DNA of 12,917 nucleotides from contig CANFGA010000036.1 in the NCBI GenBank assembly GCA_947446335.1, positions 1 through 12,917 on the forward strand, in the 5' to 3' direction. Positions 1 through 7,495 of this stretch are shown one piece after another. Position 1 is the stretch's first letter. Every line of letters starts with the position of its first letter. The DNA is from Oxalobacteraceae bacterium. Its GTDB lineage: Bacteria > Pseudomonadota > Gammaproteobacteria > Burkholderiales > Burkholderiaceae_D. A model generated the notes under the pieces. It saw only the letters and a list, made by a program, of their open reading frames with translations, had not been told where the DNA came from and searched no databases. The position numbers were made by a program, and so were the translations under genes.

Positions 1-16
1 ATGGTAACTGACCGGA

Positions 17-36
17 TTCCAGACCTAACCCTGGAG
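17..36 (+). promoter_or_regulatory. Leader hairpin covering the rpsB ribosome binding site
   Basis: TCCAG (18-22) is the exact reverse complement of CTGGA (31-35), with an 8-nt loop; T17 can add a wobble pair with G36. The 3' arm contains the GGAG Shine-Dalgarno (33-36), which lies 5 nt before the rpsB ATG. The pairing would therefore hide the ribosome binding site. In enterobacteria S2 is known to repress its own mRNA through the rpsB 5' leader; whether this hairpin is part of such an element is inference, since only 41 nt of leader are in the window. Confidence 0.4.
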
Positions 37-41
37 TTAAT

Positions 42-794
42 ATGTCAGTAACAATGCGCGAAATGCTGGAAGCCGGCGTCCATTTTGGTCACCAAACCCG
101 TTTCTGGAACCCAAAGATGGCACCGTTCATCTTCGGTCACCGCAACAAGATTCACATCATCAACTTGGAAAAGACGATGACGATGTACCAGGAGGCGATG
201 AAGCATGTGCGTCAACTGGCATCGAACCGTGGCACCATCTTGATGGTCGGCACCAAGCGTCAAGCCCGCGAAATCATCGCCGCTGAAGCAGCGCGCGCCG
301 GTGTGCCATTCGTCGACCAGCGTTGGTTGGGCGGCATGTTGACCAACTTCAAGACGATCAAGACATCGATCAAGCGCTTGAAAGAACTGGAAGCGTTGAT
401 CGAAGACGGTTCGGTTGAAAACCTGTCGAAAAAAGAAGGCCTGATGTTCCAGCGCGAGATGGTCAAGCTGCAGAAATCGATCGGCGGCATCAAGGACATG
501 GGCGGCATTCCTGACGCAATCTTCGTCGTCGACGTCGGCTACCACAAGGGTGCGATCACCGAAGCGGCGAAACTGGGCATTCCAGTCATCGGCGTCGTCG
601 ATACCAACCATTCTCCTGAAGGCGTCACCTACGTCATTCCAGGCAACGATGACTCGTCGAAAGCGATCATGTTGTATGCGCGCGGTGTGGCAGATGCCAT
701 CATCGAAGGCCGTGCCAGCGCAAACAACCAGATCGTCGAATTGATCCAGGCTGCCGCTGGCGACGAATTCGTTGAAGTGAGCGAGCAAGCCTAA
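42..794 (+). CDS. rpsB: 30S ribosomal protein S2
   Basis: Ribosomal protein S2 sits on the back of the 30S subunit, binds late in assembly and is needed for S1 to join. The 250-residue product matches the family length. The N-terminal signature AGVHFGHQTRFWNPKM is at residues 11-26, followed by the basic 'FGHRNKIHIINLEKT' stretch, the VGTKRQA segment, and near the C-terminal third PDAIFVVDVGYHKGA and GVVDTNHSPEGV, all typical of S2; the tail is acidic. The ATG at 42 has a GGAG 5 nt upstream and matches the usual S2 start (S-V-T-M-R-E-M-L). It is the first gene of the cluster and is followed by tsf, as in most bacteria. A strong terminator lies 38 nt after the stop. Identification is certain. 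Confidence 0.98.
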   Translation: MSVTMREMLEAGVHFGHQTRFWNPKMAPFIFGHRNKIHIINLEKTMTMYQEAMKHVRQLASNRGTILMVGTKRQAREIIAAEAARAGVPFVDQRWLGGMLTNFKTIKTSIKRLKELEALIEDGSVENLSKKEGLMFQREMVKLQKSIGGIKDMGGIPDAIFVVDVGYHKGAITEAAKLGIPVIGVVDTNHSPEGVTYVIPGNDDSSKAIMLYARGVADAIIEGRASANNQIVELIQAAAGDEFVEVSEQA

Positions 795-831
795 GCTTGG
801 CCTTGCCGTCACAGAACAAGCAGTAAAACGA

Positions 832-859
832 AGGGGTGGCAGCAGCGCCCCTTTTTTTT
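832..859 (+). terminator. Rho-independent terminator after rpsB
   Basis: AGGGGTG (832-838) pairs with CGCCCCT (846-852) as a 7-bp stem with one G-T wobble and a 7-nt loop, followed by eight T (852-859). It lies between rpsB and tsf, so it should end or attenuate transcription of rpsB. This would give more S2 than EF-Ts message if some polymerases read through. Confidence 0.88.
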
Positions 860-877
860 CAACCGAATAAAGCATGG

Positions 878-892
878 GCGCCCAATCGGCGC
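878..892 (+). repeat. Small inverted repeat in the rpsB-tsf spacer
   Basis: GCGCC (878-882) pairs with GGCGC (888-892) around a 5-nt loop; the overlapping GGGCGCCC (876-883) is also a perfect 8-bp palindrome. There is no T run after it, so it is not a second terminator. It could be leader structure for tsf or chance in GC-rich sequence. The rest of the 145-nt spacer holds the rpsB terminator and the tsf ribosome binding site (AAGGA, 929-933). Confidence 0.25.
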
Positions 893-939
893 AGGCCTTG
901 AAGACGCGGGTAACCATGAACACTTGATAAGGAAATGAC

Positions 940-1851
940 ATGGCAGCGATTACAGCAGCGATGGTAGGCGAATTGCGCGGCAAGACCGACGCACCAATGA
1001 TGGAATGCAAGAAAGCACTGACCGAAGCCGAAGGCGACATGGCCCGTGCGGAAGAAATCTTGCGCGTCAAGCTCGGCGGCAAGGCATCGAAAGCCTCTTC
1101 GCGCATCACGGCCGAAGGCGTGGTTGCCACGTACATCGCCGGCGGCATCGGCGCATTGGTTGAAATCAACAGCGAAACCGACTTCGTCGCAAAAAATGAC
1201 GATTTCCTTGAATTGGCCAATGCAGCTGCCAAACTGGTTGCAGAAAACAACCCGGCTGATGTTGCCGCGTTGCTGGCTCTGCCTTACAAGGGCGGCACGC
1301 TCGACGATACGCGCACCGCGCTGATCGGCAAGATCGGCGAAAACATGTCGATCCGCCGCTTCACGCGTTTCGAGACCAGCGCCAAGTTGGCTTCTTATCT
1401 GCACGGCACCCGCATCGGCGTGATGGTCGAATTCGACGGCGCCGACGAGCAAGTGGGCAAGGATGTCGCGATGCATATCGCCGCGATGAAGCCAGTGTCG
1501 CTTTCGAGCGATCAAGTGCCTGCCGAATTGATTGAAAAAGAGCGTTCGGTTGCTTCCCTGAAGGCAGCAGAAGATGCAGCCAAAGCGGTCGCCGAAGGCA
1601 AAGCGGTGCAATCCCCGGAAATCCTGGCCAAGCGCCTCGAAGGTTCGGTTCAAAAGTATCTGAAGGAAGTGTCGCTGCTGAACCAGGCATTCGTCAAGAA
1701 CGACAAGTTGTCGGTCGAGCAGATGTTGAAGGCGGCAAATACCAGCGTCAAATCATTCACGATGTATGTCGTGGGTGAAGGGATAGAAAAGAAGCAAGAC
1801 GATTTTGCGGCAGAAGTGGCAGCCCAAATCGCTGCCTCCAAGACGGCGTAA
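940..1851 (+). CDS. tsf: Translation elongation factor Ts
   Basis: EF-Ts is the nucleotide exchange factor that releases GDP from EF-Tu. The 303-residue product has the N-terminal UBA-like domain (residues about 1-55, with ELRGKTDAPMMECKKALTEA at 11-30) and then the core signature with TDFVAKND at 80-87. The Asp81-Phe82 pair corresponds to the E. coli residues that push into the EF-Tu nucleotide pocket. Two core subdomains and a C-terminal helical module follow. It is about 20 residues longer than the E. coli protein. The start is set by AAGGA at 929-933, 6 nt before the ATG. The gene has a terminator on each side (832-859 and 1855-1882), so it must be expressed by read-through from rpsB or from a promoter I could not see. 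Identification is certain. Confidence 0.98.
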   Translation: MAAITAAMVGELRGKTDAPMMECKKALTEAEGDMARAEEILRVKLGGKASKASSRITAEGVVATYIAGGIGALVEINSETDFVAKNDDFLELANAAAKLVAENNPADVAALLALPYKGGTLDDTRTALIGKIGENMSIRRFTRFETSAKLASYLHGTRIGVMVEFDGADEQVGKDVAMHIAAMKPVSLSSDQVPAELIEKERSVASLKAAEDAAKAVAEGKAVQSPEILAKRLEGSVQKYLKEVSLLNQAFVKNDKLSVEQMLKAANTSVKSFTMYVVGEGIEKKQDDFAAEVAAQIAASKTA

Positions 1852-1854
1852 ATG

Positions 1855-1882
1855 AAAACGGGCCGCGAGGCCCGTTTTTTTT
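1855..1882 (+). terminator. Rho-independent terminator after tsf
   Basis: ACGGGCC (1858-1864) and GGCCCGT (1869-1875) form a perfect 7-bp stem closed by a GCGA tetraloop of the GNRA class. It is followed by eight T (1875-1882), some of which can pair with A1855-A1858. It begins 3 nt after the tsf stop. It separates the rpsB-tsf unit from pyrH onward. Confidence 0.92.
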
Positions 1883-1916
1883 ACCTGGCTTAGCGGTTGC
1901 AATGCCGGATGGCCAG

Positions 1917-1933
1917 GGTGGCTGCAGGCCACC
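1917..1933 (+). repeat. Hairpin in the pyrH leader
   Basis: GGTGGC (1917-1922) is the exact complement of GCCACC (1928-1933), with a 5-nt loop. No T run follows, so it is not a terminator. It lies in the 93-nt stretch between the tsf terminator and pyrH, 27 nt upstream of the pyrH Shine-Dalgarno. It may be leader structure or an operator-like dyad; function unknown. Confidence 0.35.
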
Positions 1934-1975
1934 AAACGAACCCCCAAACAACCCAACATTAGGGAGCACCAGCTC

Positions 1976-2692
1976 ATGTCAACACCAGCCTATAAGCGCG
2001 TTCTCCTCAAATTGTCCGGCGAAGCATTGATGGGCGATGATCCCTACGGCATCAACCGCGCGACGATAGAGCGGATGGTGGCCGATGTGGCAGAGGTGTC
2101 GAAACTGGGCGTGGAACTGGCGATCGTCATCGGCGGCGGCAATATTTTCCGCGGCGTGGCGCCTGGCGCCCAAGGCATGGACCGCGCCACCGCCGATTAC
2201 ATGGGGATGCTGGCAACCGTCATGAATGCACTGGCCCTGGCCGACGCGATGCGTCACGTCGGCATCGTCGCGCGCGTGATGTCCGCGATCGCGATCGAGC
2301 AAGTGGTCGAGCCTTATGTGCGCCCGAAAGCGCTGCAATACCTGGAAGAAGGCAAGGTTGTCGTGTTCGCCGCCGGCACCGGCAATCCATTTTTCACCAC
2401 CGATACCGCAGCGGCGCTGCGCGGCGCCGAAATCAGCGCCGAAATCGTGCTGAAGGCGACCAAGGTCGATGGCGTGTACACTGCAGATCCGAAAAAGGAT
2501 GTCAACGCGACACGCTTTGACACGATTACCTTCGACGATGCCATCTCCAAGCACCTGCAGGTGATGGATGCGACCGCATTCGCCTTGTGCCGCGATCAGA
2601 AGTTGCCGATCAAGGTGTTCTCGATCACCAAGCCCGGTGCGCTGATGCGCGTCATCATGGGCGAGGATGAGGGTACACTGGTTCACGTTTAA
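1976..2692 (+). CDS. pyrH: UMP kinase (uridylate kinase)
   Basis: UMP kinase phosphorylates UMP to UDP with ATP, the step into all UTP and CTP synthesis; the bacterial enzyme is a cytoplasmic hexamer of the amino-acid-kinase fold, activated by GTP and inhibited by UTP. The 238-residue product has LKLSGEAL (11-18, phosphate-binding Lys and Gly), VIGGGNIFRG (51-60), the DRATADYMGMLATVMNALAL helix (69-88), and GTGNPFFTTDTAA (134-146), which binds UMP. Length equals the family norm. The start has AGGGAG at 1961-1966, 9 nt before the ATG. It follows the tsf terminator and is 32 nt ahead of frr, so it opens the next transcription segment. Its products UTP and CTP feed the UDP-sugar and CDP-diacylglycerol steps encoded downstream. 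Identification is certain. Confidence 0.98.
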   Translation: MSTPAYKRVLLKLSGEALMGDDPYGINRATIERMVADVAEVSKLGVELAIVIGGGNIFRGVAPGAQGMDRATADYMGMLATVMNALALADAMRHVGIVARVMSAIAIEQVVEPYVRPKALQYLEEGKVVVFAAGTGNPFFTTDTAAALRGAEISAEIVLKATKVDGVYTADPKKDVNATRFDTITFDDAISKHLQVMDATAFALCRDQKLPIKVFSITKPGALMRVIMGEDEGTLVHV

Positions 2693-2724
2693 TATTTCAT
2701 CTTTAAAAGATACTGGAGAGCAGC

Positions 2725-3285
2725 ATGTCCTTAGCTGACGTCAAGAAGAACACGCAAGAACGCATGACAAAGTCGATCGAAACCCTGAAAGCCGACCTGG
2801 GCAAGGTTCGCACCGGGCGCGCCCATACCGGCATCCTCGATCATATTCAAGTCGATTACTATGGTTCGCCTACCGCGTTGACCCAGATCGCGAACGTGAC
2901 GCTGATCGATGCGCGCACGATCGGCGTGCAGCCGTGGGAAAAGAAGATGATCACGACGGTTGAAAAAGCGATCCGCGACGCCGACCTTGGTCTCAATCCA
3001 TCGACCCAGGGCGACATGATCCGGGTGCCGACACCGGCCCTGACCGAAGAGCGGCGCAAGGAAATGGTCAAGCTGGTCAAGAGCGAAGCCGAAGACGCCA
3101 AGATCGCAGTGCGCAACATTCGGCGCGACGCCAATGAATCGTTGAAAAAGCTGGTCAAGGAAAAAGCCTGCTCCGAAGACGACGAGCGCCGCTCGTCGGA
3201 AGAAGTGCAAAAGCTGACCGACAAGTTCATCGCCGACATCGACCGCATGGTGGTCGACAAGGAGAAGGAAGTGTTGACGGTCTAG
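2725..3285 (+). CDS. frr: Ribosome recycling factor
   Basis: RRF works with EF-G to split post-termination ribosomes into subunits. The 186-residue product matches the usual 185. It shows the long-helix domain I start, KVRTGRAHTG at 27-36, then the small beta domain II (IQVDYYGSPTALTQIANV, beginning near residue 41), and the return helices with RVPTPALTEERRKEMVK, VRNIRRDAN and the SEDDERRSSEEVQKLTDKF segment. GGAG at 2715-2718 lies 6 nt before the ATG. The gene directly follows pyrH, the standard order, and a hairpin lies just after its stop. No odd features. Identification is certain. Confidence 0.98.
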   Translation: MSLADVKKNTQERMTKSIETLKADLGKVRTGRAHTGILDHIQVDYYGSPTALTQIANVTLIDARTIGVQPWEKKMITTVEKAIRDADLGLNPSTQGDMIRVPTPALTEERRKEMVKLVKSEAEDAKIAVRNIRRDANESLKKLVKEKACSEDDERRSSEEVQKLTDKFIADIDRMVVDKEKEVLTV

Positions 3286-3288
3286 GTG

Positions 3289-3321
3289 CTGGCGCCCCGC
3301 AGTTTCGGGGCACGCTGCCAG
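3289..3321 (+). repeat. Hairpin between frr and uppS
   Basis: GCCCCG (3294-3299) pairs with CGGGGC (3306-3311) over a 6-nt loop. The outer arms CTGGC (3289-3293) and GCCAG (3317-3321) also pair, leaving a 5-nt bulge on the 3' side. It starts 3 nt after the frr stop. Only three T follow some distance away, so as a rho-independent terminator it is weak. It could slow polymerase, protect the 3' end of an upstream message, or be a partial attenuator. Confidence 0.45.
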
Positions 3322-3365
3322 GGCTTTCCTGCGCAATGCACCATTTTGATCGGCATTGGTTTTTC

Positions 3366-4118
3366 ATGATCCATTCGAGTTCAACGACAGCGGTACCGCA
3401 AGCGTCCGATGTGCCGCGCCACGTCGCCATCATCATGGATGGCAACGGACGCTGGGCAACCAAGCGTTTTCTGCCGCGCGTGGCTGGCCACGTCAAGGGT
3501 GTCGATGCGGTGCATGGCGTCGTCGAGGCGTGCACCGAGCGTGGCATCGAGTATCTGACGCTGTTTGCCTTCAGCTCCGAAAACTGGCGCCGCCCGCAGG
3601 AAGAAGTATCCTTGCTGATGCGCCTGTTCATGACGGCGCTGGAGCGTGAAATATCGAAGATGCACGCCAATGACATCCGCCTCAAGGTGGTTGGCGACCT
3701 GTCGCGCTTCGATGACAAGCTGCAAGCGATGATCGCCAATGCCGAGCGCAAGACGGCCGGCAACAAGCGCCTGACGGTGACCATTTGCGCCAATTACGGC
3801 GGGCGCTGGGACATCATGCAGGCGATCGGGAAGATGGTCGCACTCCATCCCGGCAACACCGATTTCAGCGAAGAGCAGCTGACTCCCCATCTGGCGATGG
3901 CGTACGCTCCCGAGCCCGACCTGTTCATCCGCACCGGTGGTGAACAGCGTATTTCCAACTTCCTGTTGTGGCAACTCGCTTACACCGAGCTGTTTTTTAC
4001 TGAAACTTACTGGCCCGACTTCACCCGCGCCAGCCTGGACCAGGCGATTGCCTCTTACCAGCAGCGCGAGCGCCGTTTCGGTCGCACCGGCTCTCAATTG
4101 GCAGAAAAGACAAACTGA
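3366..4118 (+). CDS. uppS: Undecaprenyl diphosphate synthase (cis-prenyltransferase)
   Basis: This enzyme adds eight isopentenyl units to farnesyl diphosphate to make undecaprenyl diphosphate, the lipid carrier for peptidoglycan and O-antigen units. From this start the product is 250 residues (E. coli 253). Visible motifs: HVAIIMDGNGRWA (19-31) with catalytic Asp25, the FAFSSENWRRP loop (68-78), and IRTGGEQRISNFLLWQLAY (188-206) with the diphosphate-binding arginines. A longer in-frame ATG exists at 3336, giving ten extra residues. Neither start has a clear Shine-Dalgarno; I prefer 3366 because the homologues I recall begin just before the S-S-T-T-A-V-P segment. The stop overlaps the cdsA start by one base (TGATG), implying translational coupling. 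Function is certain, the start is not. Confidence 0.95.
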   Translation: MIHSSSTTAVPQASDVPRHVAIIMDGNGRWATKRFLPRVAGHVKGVDAVHGVVEACTERGIEYLTLFAFSSENWRRPQEEVSLLMRLFMTALEREISKMHANDIRLKVVGDLSRFDDKLQAMIANAERKTAGNKRLTVTICANYGGRWDIMQAIGKMVALHPGNTDFSEEQLTPHLAMAYAPEPDLFIRTGGEQRISNFLLWQLAYTELFFTETYWPDFTRASLDQAIASYQQRERRFGRTGSQLAEKTN

Positions 4119-4951
4119 TGCTGAAAACTCGGATACTGACTGCGCTGGTCTTGCTGGCGGTCTTGCTGCCGGTGCTTTGGCTCAATCATGCACCCTCATT
4201 CACCGTCATCGTCGTCGTGTTTTTCACGGCCGCGATCTGGGAAAGCTTTCGCTTGTTCAATAACAAGCAGGCGCTGGTAGTGGCACTGTTCTGGAGCGCT
4301 GCCTTCGTCTATACCTTTTTCTTTGGCGACGGCCTGGCGCAGCCCAGTATCTGGTTCATTTTGTGCGTGGCGATCTGGTTGATCCGCTTCGTGCCCGCGC
4401 TGGCGACTGGTTTGCCACCCGTGGCCGGGACCGGCAACTTGCTGCTCAGTCTGGTCTATGGTGTGGCCATCGTCGGCTGTTTTGTCGCCGTGATGGCGCT
4501 GTTCAATCATTCGCCGCTGTTTTTGCTGTCGGTCATGGCGCTGGTCTGGATCGCCGACGTGGGCGCCTATTTTTCCGGCAAAGCTTTTGGCAAGCGCAAA
4601 CTGGCGCCATCGATCTCGCCGGGCAAATCGTGGGAGGGTGCGTTTGGTGGTGCCATCGCCGTGCTGCTGACGGCCATCTTGACCATCGTTTGCGCGCCTT
4701 CGGCTTCCTGGTTGGCCGATACTTTTGCCGTGCGTTTGCAAGCGCAATGGGGCTGGCCGATGGCGCTGGCCATCCTGGCGTTGATCGTCGCCGCGAGCGT
4801 GGTGGGCGACTTGTTCGAGTCGCTGCTGAAGCGGCGCGCCGGCTTCAAGGACAGCAGCAATTTGTTGCCAGGGCATGGCGGCGTGCTGGACCGGATCGAC
4901 TCCCTGATCCCGGTATTGCCGTTGGCCGCCTTGATCGCCGCCCGCTTCTGA
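4118..4951 (+). CDS. cdsA: Phosphatidate cytidylyltransferase (CDP-diacylglycerol synthase)
   Basis: CdsA makes CDP-diacylglycerol from phosphatidate and CTP in the inner membrane, the entry point to bacterial phospholipids. The 277-residue product is mostly hydrophobic, with about eight predicted membrane segments starting at residues 5-22 and 27-40. The family signature is at the C-terminal end: Asp147 in WIADVGAYFSGKAFGKRKLA, SPGKSWEGAFGG (167-178), Asp231, and LLKRRAGFKDSSNLLPGHGG (236-255) followed by DRID (258-261). These Asp and Lys residues hold the metals and substrate. Its ATG shares a base with the uppS TGA, and there is no strong ribosome binding site, so translation is probably coupled to uppS. 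The AAGGAA that serves dxr begins at its stop codon. Identification is certain. Confidence 0.97.
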   Translation: MLKTRILTALVLLAVLLPVLWLNHAPSFTVIVVVFFTAAIWESFRLFNNKQALVVALFWSAAFVYTFFFGDGLAQPSIWFILCVAIWLIRFVPALATGLPPVAGTGNLLLSLVYGVAIVGCFVAVMALFNHSPLFLLSVMALVWIADVGAYFSGKAFGKRKLAPSISPGKSWEGAFGGAIAVLLTAILTIVCAPSASWLADTFAVRLQAQWGWPMALAILALIVAASVVGDLFESLLKRRAGFKDSSNLLPGHGGVLDRIDSLIPVLPLAALIAARF

Positions 4952-4962
4952 AGGAATACCCG

Positions 4963-6147
4963 ATGCAATACATTACATTACTAGGCTCCACCGGTTCGAT
5001 CGGCGCATCCACGCTGGACGTGCTGGCGCGTCACCCCGAGCGCTACGCGGTATTCGCACTCAGCGCACACAGCAGCGTTGAACAATTGGCCGCCCAGTGC
5101 GCGCAATTTCGCCCGCAGCGCGCCGTCGTCGGCAGTGCACAAGCGGCAGCCCAGTTGAGCGCATTGCTGCGGGCCCAGGGTTTGCGCACCGAAGTCGATC
5201 ACGGTCCGCAAGCGCTGTGCGAGATTGCCAGCGCTGCCCAGGTCGACACGGTGATGGCGGCCATTGTCGGTGCGGCCGGCCTCGCGCCCACGCTGGCGGC
5301 GGCCAGGGCTGGCAAGAAAGTGCTGCTGGCGAACAAGGAAGCTTTGGTGATGTCCGGCCAGTTGTTGATCGATGCCGCGCTCCACAATGGCGCTGCGCTG
5401 CTGCCGGTCGATAGCGAGCACAATGCGATTTTCCAGTGTTTGCCCGCCAGTTACGGGCGCGCACCGCACGCTTCGGGCGTGAGCAAGATCTTGCTGACCG
5501 CTTCTGGCGGTCCGTTTTTGAAACGCGCGGTCGAGACCTTGGACGCGGTCACGCCCGATGAGGCATGCAAACATCCGAACTGGGTCATGGGGCGCAAGAT
5601 TTCGGTCGACTCTGCCACGATGATGAACAAGGGGTTGGAAGTGATCGAGGCCCATTGGCTGTTTGGCACTCCGGCCGAGCAGATCGAGGTCGTGATCCAT
5701 CCGCAAAGCGTGATCCATTCGATGGTGTCGTATGCAGACGGGTCGGTGCTGGCGCAATTGGGCAATCCCGACATGCGCACGCCGATCGCGCACGCGCTCG
5801 CTTACCCGGAGCGTATCAGCTCCGGCGTGGCGCAACTGGACCTGACCCAGATCGCGACGCTGCAGTTCGAGCGGCCCGATTTGCAGCGTTTCCCTTGTCT
5901 GGCGCTCGCTTACCAGGCCTTGATGGCGGGCGGCACGGCGCCGGCGCTGCTGAACGCGGCCAATGAGATCGCGGTACAAGCCTTTCTCGACTTGAAGATC
6001 GGTTTTCGCCAGATCGAGCACGTCGTCGAACACGTGATCGGCCAGATCGCACACGGCGCAGCTTCCAGCATCGAGGCGGTGATGGAACAAGATGCGCTGG
6101 CGCGCGCGTCGGCCGAGCGTTTCATCGCTATCAAGCTGGCGCGCTGA
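4963..6147 (+). CDS. dxr: 1-deoxy-D-xylulose 5-phosphate reductoisomerase
   Basis: Dxr converts DXP to 2-C-methyl-D-erythritol 4-phosphate with NADPH, the committed step of the MEP isoprenoid pathway and the target of fosmidomycin. The 394-residue product has the nucleotide-binding loop GSTGSIGASTLDV (8-20), LLANKEALVMSG (121-132), the metal ligands Asp150 and Glu152 in PVDSEHNAIFQ and Glu226 in MNKGLEVIEAHW, the flexible-loop helix around HPNWVMGRKISVDSATMMNK (204-223) and VIHPQSVIHSMV. The open frame continues upstream into cdsA, but the start at 4963 is chosen because AAGGAA (4951-4956) lies 6 nt before it and the GxxGxxG loop must be near the N-terminus. It supplies precursors for UppS two genes upstream. 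Identification is certain. Confidence 0.97.
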   Translation: MQYITLLGSTGSIGASTLDVLARHPERYAVFALSAHSSVEQLAAQCAQFRPQRAVVGSAQAAAQLSALLRAQGLRTEVDHGPQALCEIASAAQVDTVMAAIVGAAGLAPTLAAARAGKKVLLANKEALVMSGQLLIDAALHNGAALLPVDSEHNAIFQCLPASYGRAPHASGVSKILLTASGGPFLKRAVETLDAVTPDEACKHPNWVMGRKISVDSATMMNKGLEVIEAHWLFGTPAEQIEVVIHPQSVIHSMVSYADGSVLAQLGNPDMRTPIAHALAYPERISSGVAQLDLTQIATLQFERPDLQRFPCLALAYQALMAGGTAPALLNAANEIAVQAFLDLKIGFRQIEHVVEHVIGQIAHGAASSIEAVMEQDALARASAERFIAIKLAR

Positions 6148-6148
6148 G

Positions 6149-7495
6149 ATGCTGCATTCCTTGCAAACTCTGCTGGCATTTTTCGTGGCGCTGGGCACCC
6201 TGATCATCATCCACGAGATGGGTCATTACCTGGTGGCGCGTTGGTGCGGCGTGAAGGTGCTGCGCTTTTCAGTGGGCATGGGCAAGGTGATTTTTTCGCG
6301 CCGCTTCGGTCCGGATCAAACCGAGTGGGCGGTCTCGATTTTGCCGCTGGGCGGCTACGTGAAGATGCTCGATGCGCGCGAACAGGACGTGGGCAAGTTG
6401 GCGCCGCAAGACCTGGAACGCGAATTCACGCGCCAGAGTGTCTGGCGCCGGATCGCGATCGTGGCGGCTGGTCCGCTGGCCAATTTTCTGCTGGCCATTC
6501 TCTTGTTTGCCGGCCTGTACATGCACGGTATTGCCGAGCCGGCCAGCAAGATCGGCACGCCGCCGCCAGCGACGGCCGCGTATGGCGCCGGTCTGCGTGG
6601 GGGCGACTTGATCGCCTCCGTGAATGGTAACGCCACGCCAGCATGGTCGGATCTGCGCTGGCAATTGATCGAAGCTGCCATGGCCAAGGGCGAGGCGCGT
6701 CTGCAAGTGCAGCGCGTCGGTCATGCCACGGCCAGCGTCACCTTGCCGGCGACCAGTTTGGCCAATCTGGATCTGGAGGGCGACATGCTGGGCAAGCTCG
6801 GCATCGCTTTGGCGCGCCCGCAACCGGTACTGGGCAAGATCATGGCCGGCGGCGCTGCCGAGCGCGCCGGACTGCGCAGCGGCGACTTGATCACCGATAT
6901 CGATGGCCAGGCGGTGCCGGACGGGATCGCCTTCATCGACATCGTGCGCGTTTCCAGCGGCAAGACGCTGCAAGTTGCCATCAACCGCGCCGGCCAGCAA
7001 CTGGTGCTGCCGGTCACGCCCGAACTCGACTTGAAAACATCGATCGGCAAGATCAAGGCGGAAGTGGCGTTGATGCCGGAAATGGTGACACTGGCGTCAT
7101 CGCCGCCGGCGGCGCTGGCGAAAGGGGCTGTCAAGGTCTGGGATACCAGCGTGCTGACGCTGAAAATGCTGGGCAAGATGGTGCAAGGCGAGCTGTCGTG
7201 GAAGAATTTGACCGGCCCGATCACGATCGCCGACTATGCCGGCCAGACTGCGCGCGTGGGCGTAATCAGCTATTTGAGCTTCATCGCTTTCATCAGCATC
7301 AGCCTTGGCGTGATGAACCTGCTCCCCATACCGGTGTTGGATGGCGGCCATTTGCTGTATTATTCGGTGGAAGTTTTGACCGGCCGCCCGGTCTCGGAGC
7401 GCGTGGTAGCCTTTGCTCAGCGCCTTGGCGTGGGCTTGTTGTTGGCCTTGATGGTGCTGGCTGTTTTCAATGACTTGACGCGGCTGCTGACCTGA
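6149..7495 (+). CDS. rseP: Site-2 intramembrane zinc metalloprotease RseP
   Basis: RseP cuts the anti-sigma factor RseA inside the membrane after DegS cleavage, freeing sigma-E; it also clears signal-peptide remnants. The 448-residue product has HEMGH at 22-26 (zinc ligands His22 and His26, catalytic Glu23) in the first membrane segment, GPLANF (108-113) in the second, two PDZ domains in between (roughly 125-300), and the third segment with NLLPIPVLDGGH beginning at Asn390, Asp398 being the third zinc ligand. A last membrane segment closes the protein. Length and spacing match E. coli RseP (450). The frame is open back to 6092, but the ATG at 6149 is one base after the dxr stop and puts the zinc motif at the usual place. 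No clear ribosome binding site, so coupling to dxr is likely. Whether sigma-E/RseA exists here cannot be seen. Confidence 0.96.
   Translation: MLHSLQTLLAFFVALGTLIIIHEMGHYLVARWCGVKVLRFSVGMGKVIFSRRFGPDQTEWAVSILPLGGYVKMLDAREQDVGKLAPQDLEREFTRQSVWRRIAIVAAGPLANFLLAILLFAGLYMHGIAEPASKIGTPPPATAAYGAGLRGGDLIASVNGNATPAWSDLRWQLIEAAMAKGEARLQVQRVGHATASVTLPATSLANLDLEGDMLGKLGIALARPQPVLGKIMAGGAAERAGLRSGDLITDIDGQAVPDGIAFIDIVRVSSGKTLQVAINRAGQQLVLPVTPELDLKTSIGKIKAEVALMPEMVTLASSPPAALAKGAVKVWDTSVLTLKMLGKMVQGELSWKNLTGPITIADYAGQTARVGVISYLSFIAFISISLGVMNLLPIPVLDGGHLLYYSVEVLTGRPVSERVVAFAQRLGVGLLLALMVLAVFNDLTRLLT

Noticed and set aside
1..51. 16-residue open frame starting at the first base and overlapping the rpsB start
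   Set aside because: No ribosome binding site can be seen because the window begins there, and so short a frame is expected by chance.
860..939. Promoter for tsf built on TTGAAG (898-903)
   Set aside because: No -10-like hexamer occurs 16-18 nt downstream.
45..1250. 401-residue open frame on the minus strand over rpsB and tsf
   Set aside because: It runs opposite two certain genes, its residue content is that of an antisense shadow in GC-rich codons, and it crosses a terminator. Similar long antisense frames at 4981-6210 and 7626-8993 were rejected for the same reason.
4363..4962. 200-residue extension of the dxr frame upstream into cdsA
   Set aside because: The extension is out-of-frame cdsA sequence rich in Arg and Gly; the nucleotide-binding loop and the AAGGAA site fix the start at 4963.
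6092..6148. 19-residue extension of rseP upstream
   Set aside because: It lies inside dxr and would bury the membrane segment carrying HEMGH behind an Arg-rich stretch.
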